The notes under the pieces are model-generated. The model was not told where the DNA came from, searched no databases, and saw nothing but the letters and a program-made list of their open reading frames with translations. Source: Cardiocondyla obscurior (Eukaryota; Arthropoda; Insecta; Hymenoptera; Formicidae). Taken from it: a stretch of DNA of 64,000 nucleotides. Each line of letters opens with the position of its first letter. The stretch's first letter is position 1. The position numbers were made by a program, and so were the translations under genes. The stretch lies in NCBI RefSeq assembly GCF_019399895.1, contig NC_091870.1:9035001-9099000 (forward strand), in the 5' to 3' direction. Shown piece after piece: positions 13,801 through 21,678 of this stretch.

Positions 13801-14235
13801 ATGCAAACTTTTACGTTTTATTTTAATATTGTAGTGTTCATCTCGTACATGTACCGTCTGTTTTTAGAATGATTGGTAAAAATACCCGTATCTGGTTAAA
13901 TGAGGGTAATGAATTTCACCTAATCGAGTCAACAGCGAACTTGGTAAATCATTTTATAAGAAATATGACTATAACGAACAGTTTTGTCAGGTGAGTATAA
14001 TCTATAGTCTAATTTAATTTCAGTATTTCTATTTCTCTTAGCAGTTATTAAAATCGCAATATTAAATTTAATACCAATTAAACACTTTTTTTATTATAGG
14101 AGAAAGATAATAACAAAATGTCAAGATGTTATTTCGAAGTGTTTAACGACACTTTTTAGTAAACCTAATGGTGGAGATCTTGAAAGAGAAATAACGAATT
14201 TGCGATCAATCCAAAGTATATTAAATCGCATGTAA
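7836..14235 (+). CDS. Nup154: Nuclear pore protein Nup154/Nup155
   Basis: 26 coding exons: 7836-7980, 8082-8219, 8318-8414, 8485-8648, 8730-8863, 8945-9210, 9295-9545, 9614-9867, 9966-10139, 10305-10410, 10493-10701, 10845-10942, 11055-11247, 11326-11420, 11478-11574, 11721-11798, 11870-12066, 12134-12281, 12372-12607, 12721-12868, 13075-13173, 13254-13374, 13455-13565, 13669-13789, 13868-13990 and 14100-14235. Every joint is GT-AG and phase-consistent, giving 1312 aa, close to the ~1390 aa of vertebrate Nup155. It is a scaffold nucleoporin of the inner ring, with an N-terminal beta-propeller and a C-terminal alpha-solenoid. Recognisable blocks are FGHMQCHCMMGLF, AYFDGLNETI, DNSRNILYTLG-like DDSRNILYTLGDKG, HVRLPPGYA, QACATCLILA, SEWATRAFF and CKLAIIHCSGH. 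All but the first few residues match the family in order. Start chosen as the first ATG after the acceptor. Confidence 0.96.
10194..10238. repeat. Short inverted repeat in a Nup154 intron
   Basis: AGGATGTC at 10194-10201 is mirrored by GACATCCT at 10231-10238 within intron 9. It looks like the ends of a tiny hairpin or a mobile-element remnant. No target duplication was found. Confidence 0.35.
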
Positions 14236-14503
14236 CACAATTTGATTGTAAGATATGCATATGCATATGTCTTAATAGAAAAAACTACTATGTATGGTAC
14301 TTGTGCTAAATAGCTCAACATTTATAATTGTTTATCACTAATACACAATTTATTTAAGGCATTTATTTAAGGCATATTACTATCGAATCTTTTATAAATT
14401 TGTAAATTCTAACTACACTAATATACTATAATTGTAGAATTAATATGTGCATATTATTTATATGTAAATTATTCTTTCATGTATAATCAATCATTATTTA
14501 GTG
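14236..14503. other. 3' flank of Nup154
   Basis: AT-rich, with a small direct repeat of TTATTTAAGGCA at about 14349-14375. It probably contains the Nup154 3' UTR. No gene seen. Confidence 0.4.
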
Positions 14504-14721
14504 GAATATCCTTTTTTTTTTTTATTCTCGCGGGCTGTTTCTAGCCAACTGCAATAACTCCGTGGCAAGATATTCAATCCTAACGACTAAGAATATTGAT
14601 GTGTCGTGTCGACGCACATTTCTCGCCTTCCTACTACAACTAATAAATATATAAGGTCCACGAAAAAATGCAATCTAGTTCAATTGAAACGGCTATTCAT
14701 TTAGTCTTTAATTTTTCTTAC
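14504..14721 (-). pseudogene. Decayed histone H2A pseudogene
   Basis: Read on the minus strand, conceptual translation follows histone H2A in order from about codon 9 to codon 80, with internal stops and at least one frameshift. Matching stretches are RKIKD (H2A GKVKG), SRFN then stop (SRSN R), RLHFFVDLIYLL (GLQFPVGRIHRLL), then after a frame change IFLVVRIEYLATELLQLARN (VYLAAVMEYLAAEVLELAGN), SPRE, stop, a lysine run and RIF (RII). The start, the C-terminal tail and the stem-loop are gone or unrecognisable. It reads in the same direction as intact H2B and H2A and lies 1.05 kb past the H2B 3' end. It is diverged in sequence, so it is not a recent copy. Confidence 0.8.
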
Positions 14722-15729
14722 GTTTAAAGCTAATAAAATATTAAATTTTTATTGAAACAGTATAACAGCAAAACGCGATGTAGTTGCACTATAACTTTTG
14801 CAGCTGTGCTTGCTCGTTCGTTCGTCGCTGTTCTGCCCGTTATAAACGACAGTTAGATTCTTTTACATTACTATATGATCGAGTCGTACGCGGTTGGCTG
14901 GTGCTTCAAGGGTAGGGATGAAAAGCGATGATACAAGAGAGAATAAGGAAAGTGTTTCTATTGGATGATATCGTGGTGATGGGGAAGAGTATACTAAGAT
15001 TCCTCGACTTCTCTTTGAGTTGTACTTTATATCTCCAAAATGCACAGAATTACAACAGCTTGTAAATTATATTTTTTTTACTATTAATAAGATTAAAATT
15101 AATAAATTACGACGAAAGTACGTAGTAGTCACGGTGTTATGTCTTTAAATTAAAGTTCTTTCTAGTGAGTTACAACCAGCCAAATGTTAAAAGAATGCAA
15201 CAGTTTCTTTCCAGCCGAATATAATAATTTTAATAAAGCAAAAATTATATATAACGGATATATTCTGGTCGTTAATAGTTTTAATTACAAAGATTGAATG
15301 TTGATTTTGTGAGAGGTTATTAATTCTAAATATTTACACGACAAAAATAGCTCTGTTAGAGATCGTTACATAAATGTAAGAGAATATTTGCAGACTCTAA
15401 ATTTGTATTAATAGATAATTTCAAAAGTAGTCTCGAAAAATATTAATAAGTGAAATAAGAAAGAAAATCATAATTATATGTGCAAGATAATGCCTCAATG
15501 TGATTTTTACAACTAATAAATTAATACATATAGCAATGACAAATAGAAAAACTTCTTCAGTTAAATCAGATGGACTAAATTTCACAGAAATATAATTGCA
15601 AAAGTTGTTTGACTCACGATTACAATTTCTTTTAATTTTATTAAAGTTTATTTGGTAAAATTAAGAAGGTGGATATGGAAGAGTATTGTGAACGAAACCA
15701 GAGAGATATCAATGTTTTAAAAATTTGTT
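14722..15729. other. Spacer between the H2A pseudogene and H2B
   Basis: AT-rich spacer. On the minus strand a TTTATAACGG block near 14835-14845 and a CCAAT near 14960 may be promoter remnants of the H2A pseudogene. No other open frame is credible, and the 60-codon frame at 14863-15045 shows no histone or other family character. Confidence 0.45.
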
Positions 15730-15745
15730 GGCCCTGAAAAGGGCC
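15730..15745 (-). terminator. Histone 3' stem-loop of H2B
   Basis: On the minus strand this reads GGCCCTTTTCAGGGCC, the canonical 6-bp stem and 4-nt loop of replication-dependent histone mRNAs that SLBP binds for 3' processing. It begins 26 nt past the H2B stop codon. Confidence 0.97.
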
Positions 15746-15771
15746 GATAGTTGTGGACAGTATCAGTAGAT

Positions 15772-16143
15772 TTACTTCGAGCTAGTGTATTTGGTCACTG
15801 CCTTCGTTCCTTCACTCACCGCGTGCTTGGCCAATTCTCCAGGTAAGAGAAGCCTCACGGCAGTTTGTATCTCACGAGATGTGATTGTCGATCTTTTGTT
15901 ATAGTGCGCCAATCTTGATGCTTCGGCGGCAATTCTTTCAAACACGTCGTTGACGAAACTGTTCATAATGCTCATCGCCTTGCTGGAAATTCCAGTGTCG
16001 GGATGTACTTGCTTCAACACCTTGTAGATGTAGATCGCATAGCTCTCCTTCCTCCTCCTCTTCTTCTTCTTATCGGTCTTGCTAATATTCTTCTGAGCCT
16101 TTCCCGCCTTCTTCACCGCCTTACCACTGGTTTTCGGTGGCAT
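15772..16143 (-). CDS. H2B: Histone H2B, replication-dependent
   Basis: Intronless, 123 aa, the same length as Drosophila H2B and nearly identical to it. The start MPPKTSGK is chosen over an in-frame ATG 18 codons upstream because it is the conserved H2B start and follows the TATA box at the expected distance. The histone fold runs from about YAIYIYKVLKQV to the end, with the conserved tail AVTKYTSSK. It pairs with H2A in the nucleosome core. A TATA box at 16247-16240 and a CCAAT sequence near 16270 lie upstream, and a stem-loop lies just downstream, so expression should be S-phase linked. H2A is 1.4 kb upstream in the same direction, unlike the divergent H2A-H2B pair of Drosophila. Confidence 0.98.
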   Translation of the reverse strand: MPPKTSGKAVKKAGKAQKNISKTDKKKKRRRKESYAIYIYKVLKQVHPDTGISSKAMSIMNSFVNDVFERIAAEASRLAHYNKRSTITSREIQTAVRLLLPGELAKHAVSEGTKAVTKYTSSK

Positions 16144-16239
16144 AATGACGAAATTTAGCAACGAAACTCTCTCTCTACGTACGAGGTGCGAACTCAACGA
16201 AGTCTGAGCGTCGATTGATCGCTGCTAGGAAATCACCCG

Positions 16240-16247
16240 TATTTATA
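16240..16247 (-). promoter_or_regulatory. TATA box of H2B
   Basis: TATAAATA on the minus strand, about 100 nt before the chosen H2B ATG. A CCAAT motif lies further upstream at about 16270. Confidence 0.75.
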
Positions 16248-16299
16248 TGAAACGGACGAGGCAAGCGGCGACCAATCAGATCGCGCGGCTCGGACCGAG

Positions 16300-17320
16300 G
16301 TCGAGTTCTCGGCAGCAGCAGTTGTTTCATTTTTTCGGCGTCGAGTCCGTGCAAGTTACAGAATACATGCCAAATATCATACAAGAATTATTTAGTAACA
16401 TTATAAAATAAGTTTAACAATTCAGTATAATTTATATGAATGTAAAAACGCAAAAGATACGTCGAAATTGCGTTGGCTTCGTTAAACAACGAATTTAGAA
16501 GAGGTAAGAATGATGTATCGGTCAAATATCTTTGGATTTAATTTAACATTGTTTAAACATGGGTTTATCATACATTGTATGAAACTACGTGCTTTCAATA
16601 TAATTATATTAAAATAAATTATACTGTGAACTTCGAAATATTTATTAAACGAATCGTATTTTGTAGATTGCTGTACGTATTATTAATTTATGATATTTGT
16701 GTTAATATTTATAAAGGACATAATTCTATTCTATAAAATTGCAATCTAACTTCACAGTAAGTTCGTTCGATTATTCAATTTTATAAGTATTTAATTAAAT
16801 ATTACTAATTTACAATGTAAAAAAATTATAAGACACAGAAGAACCGCATTTCTTTGTGAACTTGATCGGGCAATAGAAAGAATTATTTTATTTATGCTAC
16901 TCCGTAATACATTATTTAAAACTTGATACTTTCATGTGATGTGTTTCGTCTAATATTAAATTATTTCCAAATAAATTAAAATAACAAGGTTATTCCTATA
17001 GGTACCTAAGCATAAGACATGCTGAAATATTTTCATCCTTCGGTTATTTACCAAATAATAACTGAACTCGAATTCTTATTTAGAATAAAATAGAATAGCA
17101 AGTATTAAAATAAAACTAAGATTTAAATTAATCAAATCAAAAATACAGCACTAGATATATTGTAAAAAATACTAAGTTAAGTCTGCAGTTATTGCGCTAT
17201 TTTTCGTAACATAGATTGACGCAGTCTTAAAAATTTAATATAAAAAATTAAAGTATAGCATTGTTCAAAAGACTTAATATTTGCTACAGAAGAGAGTGTA
17301 TTTATTAGAAATAGGCAGAT
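16300..17320. other. Spacer between H2B and the H2A 3' end
   Basis: About 1 kb of AT-rich DNA without credible open frames. I looked for H3, H4 and H1 remnants and saw none. It ends at the duplicated H2A 3' segment. Confidence 0.5.
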
Positions 17321-17369
17321 AAAAATGTAATGTTGAACAGGATTACTCATTCGTAATAAATAATTTTGT

Positions 17370-17385
17370 GGCCCTGAAAAGGGCC
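17370..17385 (-). terminator. Second (duplicated) histone stem-loop
   Basis: A perfect copy of the H2A stem-loop, 140 nt downstream of the functional one. It could act as a backup processing site if the first is read through. Confidence 0.9.
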
Positions 17386-17413
17386 ATTTCTGATAGATGC
17401 CGGTTTATAATAA

Positions 17414-17460
17414 TTATGCTCCCTTTTCAGCCTTCTTGGGTAGCAGCATAGCTTGGGTGT
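17414..17460 (-). pseudogene. Duplicated H2A C-terminal fragment
   Basis: The minus strand reads TQAMLLPKKAEKGA and a stop, against IQAVLLPKKTEKKA in the intact gene. It has no start and is a by-product of the 140-bp duplication. Its changes include K to G near the end, so the copy is not under full H2A constraint, or it came from another H2A copy. Confidence 0.9.
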
Positions 17461-17509
17461 AAAAATGTAATGTTGAACTGGATTACTCATTCGTAATAAA
17501 TAATTTTGT

Positions 17510-17525
17510 GGCCCTGAAAAGGGCC
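17510..17525 (-). terminator. Histone 3' stem-loop of H2A
   Basis: The minus strand reads GGCCCTTTTCAGGGCC, 28 nt after the H2A stop. Same sequence as the H2B element. Confidence 0.97.
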
Positions 17526-17553
17526 ATTTGTGATGGATGCCGGTTTATAATAA

Positions 17554-17928
17554 TTATGCTTTCTTTTCTGTCTTCTTGGGTAGCAGTACGGCTTGGATGT
17601 TAGGTAGCACACCACCTTGGGCAATGGTCACGCCAGACAACAGTTTGTTCAACTCTTCGTCATTGCGGATGGCGAGTTGCAAGTGACGGGGAATAATCCT
17701 GGTCTTCTTGTTGTCACGAGCGGCATTGCCAGCCAACTCCAACACTTCGGCGGCGAGATACTCCATGACTGCAGCCAGGTAAACCGGTGCACCGGCGCCA
17801 ACGCGTTCAGCGTAATTTCCTTTCCTCAGCAAACGGTGAATACGACCCACGGGGAACTGCAATCCCGCCCTGTTGGAACGGGACTTCGCCTTTCCCTTAA
17901 CTTTGCCGCCTTTTCCACGTCCAGACAT
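17554..17928 (-). CDS. H2A: Histone H2A, replication-dependent
   Basis: Intronless, 124 aa, the length of Drosophila H2A. It starts MSGRGKGGKVKGKAKSRS, has the histone fold from AGLQFPVGRIHRLL to HLQLAIRNDEELNKLL, and ends PKKTEKKA. There is no C-terminal SQ motif, so this is canonical H2A and not the H2Av/H2AX type. A TATAAAAG box lies 81 nt upstream of the ATG. A stem-loop and its duplicate lie downstream. The gene is head-to-head with the glycerate kinase gene. Confidence 0.98.
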   Translation of the reverse strand: MSGRGKGGKVKGKAKSRSNRAGLQFPVGRIHRLLRKGNYAERVGAGAPVYLAAVMEYLAAEVLELAGNAARDNKKTRIIPRHLQLAIRNDEELNKLLSGVTIAQGGVLPNIQAVLLPKKTEKKA

Positions 17929-18008
17929 GTTGCTCGATTAATACGTTCGGATATCCTTCCTTCGTGAGAAGTAAGAGGAGAAGTGACGCTCTGGCGAGCT
18001 ACGTCACT

Positions 18009-18016
18009 CTTTTATA
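18009..18016 (-). promoter_or_regulatory. TATA box of H2A
   Basis: TATAAAAG on the minus strand, with a CCAAT sequence (plus-strand reading) at about 18037. Spacing to the ATG is typical for a histone gene with a short leader. Confidence 0.8.
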
Positions 18017-18086
18017 CGCGGAGAGAACCGCAACCTGCCACCAATAGGGACGTTTCCTGCTCAGGGAACTGGCACGCAACCTAGTG

Positions 18087-18124
18087 ATTGGTGCGCTTGT
18101 TGCGCACAGAAACTGGTATATATA
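18087..18124 (+). promoter_or_regulatory. Rightward CCAAT/TATA pair facing away from H2A
   Basis: ATTGG at 18087-18091 is followed 26 bp later by TATATATA at 18117-18124. This resembles the other half of a divergent histone promoter, but no histone frame lies to the right. The first gene in that direction is the glycerate kinase at 18887, so this may be its promoter or the relic of a lost partner gene. Confidence 0.45.
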
Positions 18125-18886
18125 CTGTTACGTGAGAAAGTCTCGGTTGTTGCCAGTTGTACCTCGGACGTGGCAGATCGTCTTTTCACGAGTAATTTTT
18201 TTTAATTCCCACGTATTGCACGTAATGCTCTGTAAATTTCATAGCGTGAAGCATGTGAAAGCTATGGAGAAGACTGATAAGACTTAAAAGAATACGAGAC
18301 GAAGTAAACTTTCATAAAATGTATTCGTAGTTCTGTACTGTTTAATTTGTGAAATTATTATAGCCCACGTTATATTGTATAATTTATTTACAGATTAAAG
18401 ATATAGGTTTGGCCAAAACGTTATTTCTCGACGATTAAAAATTGATTTATTAACTTTAACGTAGAATATCGAAATATATATTTGATATCCGACATTTGTA
18501 AGGCTTAGAATGTAGTCTATCTTTTTATGCATTCGCTACGTTTCTATATGTTGTAAAAATGTTGATTTCATAAAGTAAAAGATCTTATAAACGTATGACG
18601 CAGTATAAAACTGCCGATAAAACATATCACGATATTTTTCTTCGTCATTTTTAGTATTTTACACCACAGTTACGTTCAATCGAAGAATATCAAAGAATGA
18701 TATTTCATAAATTCGTTTTGCACAGGCAAGTGCAGATTTTCAAGTTTATTAAATCAATTGGGAAAGTGGAGATCGATCGGGAAAACGTTTTGCTTATGTT
18801 TAATTTAATTTCTTTCCAGTCGTTTGGTCACTTTCCGTCCTAACCTCTCAAAAATTTTCAAGCGCACAATAAAATCAAACCGGAAT

Positions 18887-20728
18887 ATGTCAATGGAGAC
18901 GAAATTTCTGTCGGAATCGAGAGCCGATTTACGGGATATCTTCCGTGCAGCCGTGAAAGCAGTATCACCTAACGAGATTGTAAGAAGAAGCGTAAAACTT
19001 TCGGATAAAATCTTGCACGTTGACGAGAGAAGCTTTCCACTTAAAGGGGATGTATATCTCGTTGGATTCGGTAAGGCAGTTATGGGAATGGCTATAGAAC
19101 TCGAACGAATGCTGGGCGATATTTTGAAAAAAGGCATTGTCAGTGTGCCAAGCGTATTAAAAAATGTTACATGGGCAACCGAGAGTGACTGCAGTTTCTA
19201 TAAATTGTATAACAGTAGGATAGATTATCGCGAAGGTGGTATCAACAACCAACCTGACGACAGGTCGTTAGATACTACCCACGATATTATAGACTTGGTC
19301 GAGAAATTAACCGAAACGGATACTCTTATAGTATTGGTGTCAGGTGGAGGATCTGCATTGTTGTATATGCCAAGACCCGTTTTAGATCAAGAAGACAAGC
19401 TGGAGCTCTGTAAAAAGCTTCAAAATGCAGGCGCCGACATCACCGAGCTCAATACTGTAAGAAAAAAACTGTCTCTGGTAAAAGGAGGTGGTTTAGCACG
19501 TATGGCTTATCCAGCTTCTGTCGTTACTTTGATATTGTCTGATATCGTTGGTGATCCTGTAGATTTAATTGCTAGCGGCCCTACCGTTTATAGTTCGAGA
19601 GCGCCAGAGAATATTACTGCTATATTAAAAAAATATAATTTATATCAAGCGCTAGACGGTGATTTGAAAAAAGTCGTGGCGTCCAAGGAAACGTTCGATG
19701 ATAAGCTGCTGTTAAATTCAGCTAAACAGTTTAAACATGTGACAAATATAATTCTAGGAAACAATACAATGGCTCTTGAAGCTGCAAGCTTTGAAGCCTC
19801 GCGCAAAAAATTAACTCCAATAATATTAAAAAACGATATTACAGGAAATGTACAGGATGTTAGTTCAGCATACGCTGATATAACAAGTTTAATATGTCTT
19901 GCTTTATTAAATGAGATAAAAAAAGAAGAATTTTATGATAGGGTGCAGACTTTACCAATACTTTCGTTATCTACAGAAAAACTCGATGAAATCTTTCGTT
20001 GTATCGTTAATCTTGGTGGTATAGTTTTAATTGGAGGTGGAGAGCCCACAGTTGTAGTAACAGGTCGAGGCAAAGGTGGTAGAAATCAAGAGTTAGCTTT
20101 ACGTTTTTCATTAGATTGGTTAGAAAAAATTAAAAGTTATCCGCGATTCGCGGAGTACGATGTAATAATGCTCAGTGCTGGTACCGATGGTCAAGATGGT
20201 CCTACTGATGCAGCAGGTGCATTTGGTTATTCTGCCATTGCGCCTATAATGTATGATGTTCATACAAAAGTTCAATCTATAATTACTAAAGAAAATTCAC
20301 TAGATAAATGGAAAACATACCAAAATATTTTAACACAAGATTTAAGCAAACAAAATTCTAATACAATAAAAAAATCCGGTCAAGATTTTGATGTCGATAA
20401 TTTAATGTTAAAGGCAATTGAAATAGAACGTATGTTACCCGATAATGTTTTAAAAGAAAGCGATACATATAACTTTTACTCGCGTTTTAAAAAAGGAGCG
20501 GATTTAGTTAAGACGGGAAACACAGGCACCAATGTTATGGATTTACACTTTATTTATATTAAAAAACGTCCGTGCGAGTGCGATATTGGTTCCTCTGACA
20601 AACCAACATATGAAGAAGATATATTGGACGTACATGATTTGCACATTGATGCATCGACTGTTGAAAAGTACAAGGCTACATGTGCTCCCTTAAAATTTGA
20701 CAAAGACTTTTACAAACTTCATCCTTAA
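18887..20728 (+). CDS. Glyctk: Glycerate kinase (GLYCTK type, MOFRL family)
   Basis: 613 aa from the ATG at 18887 (MSMETKF). It phosphorylates D-glycerate with ATP in serine and fructose breakdown. Blocks in family order: VYLVGFGKAVMGMA, VSGGGSALLYMP, ELNTVRKKLSLVKGGGLA, LILSDIVGDPVDLIASGPT, then in the C-terminal MOFRL part GGEPTVVVTGRGKGGRNQE and SAGTDGQDGPTDAAGA, and finally TGNTGTNVMDLH. It is longer than the 523-aa human protein: there is an extra ~55 residues between DAAGA and TGTNVMD and a ~55-residue tail containing Cys residues. In frame upstream of the ATG, the codons from 18821 (RLVTFRPNLSKIFKRT) look like a mitochondrial presequence and follow a good acceptor (TTTCTTTCCAG at 18819), so an upstream exon may supply the true start. 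Confidence 0.95.
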   Translation: MSMETKFLSESRADLRDIFRAAVKAVSPNEIVRRSVKLSDKILHVDERSFPLKGDVYLVGFGKAVMGMAIELERMLGDILKKGIVSVPSVLKNVTWATESDCSFYKLYNSRIDYREGGINNQPDDRSLDTTHDIIDLVEKLTETDTLIVLVSGGGSALLYMPRPVLDQEDKLELCKKLQNAGADITELNTVRKKLSLVKGGGLARMAYPASVVTLILSDIVGDPVDLIASGPTVYSSRAPENITAILKKYNLYQALDGDLKKVVASKETFDDKLLLNSAKQFKHVTNIILGNNTMALEAASFEASRKKLTPIILKNDITGNVQDVSSAYADITSLICLALLNEIKKEEFYDRVQTLPILSLSTEKLDEIFRCIVNLGGIVLIGGGEPTVVVTGRGKGGRNQELALRFSLDWLEKIKSYPRFAEYDVIMLSAGTDGQDGPTDAAGAFGYSAIAPIMYDVHTKVQSIITKENSLDKWKTYQNILTQDLSKQNSNTIKKSGQDFDVDNLMLKAIEIERMLPDNVLKESDTYNFYSRFKKGADLVKTGNTGTNVMDLHFIYIKKRPCECDIGSSDKPTYEEDILDVHDLHIDASTVEKYKATCAPLKFDKDFYKLHP

Positions 20729-20736
20729 CTATTGAA

Positions 20737-20742
20737 AATAAA
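20737..20742 (+). terminator. Candidate poly(A) signal of glycerate kinase
   Basis: AATAAA begins 9 nt after the stop codon. If used, the 3' UTR is very short. Further AT-rich candidates follow. Confidence 0.4.
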
Positions 20743-21678
20743 CAGGAAAAACCATTTCTTAATATAAAAATAATCGATGATAATTCTATAGATCCATGTT
20801 GCCATAAAAAGCATAAATTTAATTAATTATAAAATATATGAAGAATATATGGAAAAATCCGACATTGTTACAAGATTATATTGTATAAAATAAGTTACAT
20901 AGTTTAATGATATTTTTTTGGAAAAAAAAATAGATAACTTATATTGTAAATACTGAAAATTTTATAATGTATATATATATAGAATATTTTAATGATATTC
21001 GTACATCAAAGGCACTGCTTAAAAATAAATCTCTTAAATTATAACACTTGCTGCATAACATATCGTAATTTTTAATTACGCTTAAAAGATATGACAATAT
21101 ACATATATTCCCTTTCACATATTACAGAGATATCTACATATTACATATATGTATACTATTTGTTATCAACGGTTTTCTTCTTATGATAAAAAATATAAAA
21201 CTAATCGTTTTATAACGAAATATACAATGATAAGTTACATTTATACGACATGATACAACTTTGGTTATTTAATACTTTCTATTCAAATATTATTTGCTTG
21301 CATATAAAAAAGAAAAATTTTAATGTATAAGTAGCATCTTTTCCATCACAACTATATATCATATGTTCGTGCAACTAAATAATAAAAATACTCTTTAATA
21401 ACGTCTATAAATGCTATTATTTATAATAATAAAAACGAGATTATTTGTACGTTACGTTTCTTAGTTATTATTAGCATTAAATTCCAAATTTTAGATAAAT
21501 ATTTTTAATTTTTGAGAATACCATTAATATAATTAAAAATGTTTAAAAATTAAAATATATTTAATTATATTGATATTTTTATTATATTAAATTAGAGACT
21601 AGAAATAGTAAGTTAGATTCCAAGTTTTATGGACGAAAATCAGAACAATGATATAGACTTTATAAACTGTCTTGTGTG
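20743..21678. other. AT-rich intergenic between convergent GLYCTK and SGSM3
   Basis: Very AT-rich, with no credible open frame. It should contain the 3' UTRs of both flanking genes, which converge here. Confidence 0.5.

Larger units (their letters stand above)
17321..17600. repeat. 140-bp tandem duplication of the H2A 3' end
   Basis: 17321-17460 and 17461-17600 align over their whole length at an offset of exactly 140 bp, with roughly ten differences. Each unit holds the last 15 or so H2A codons, the stop, the stem-loop and about 50 bp of downstream DNA. The right-hand unit is part of the functional H2A gene. Confidence 0.95.

Noticed and set aside
16144..16197. 18-codon N-terminal extension of H2B
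   Set aside because: H2B proteins start MPPK; the extension lies in the leader between TATA box and the conserved start.
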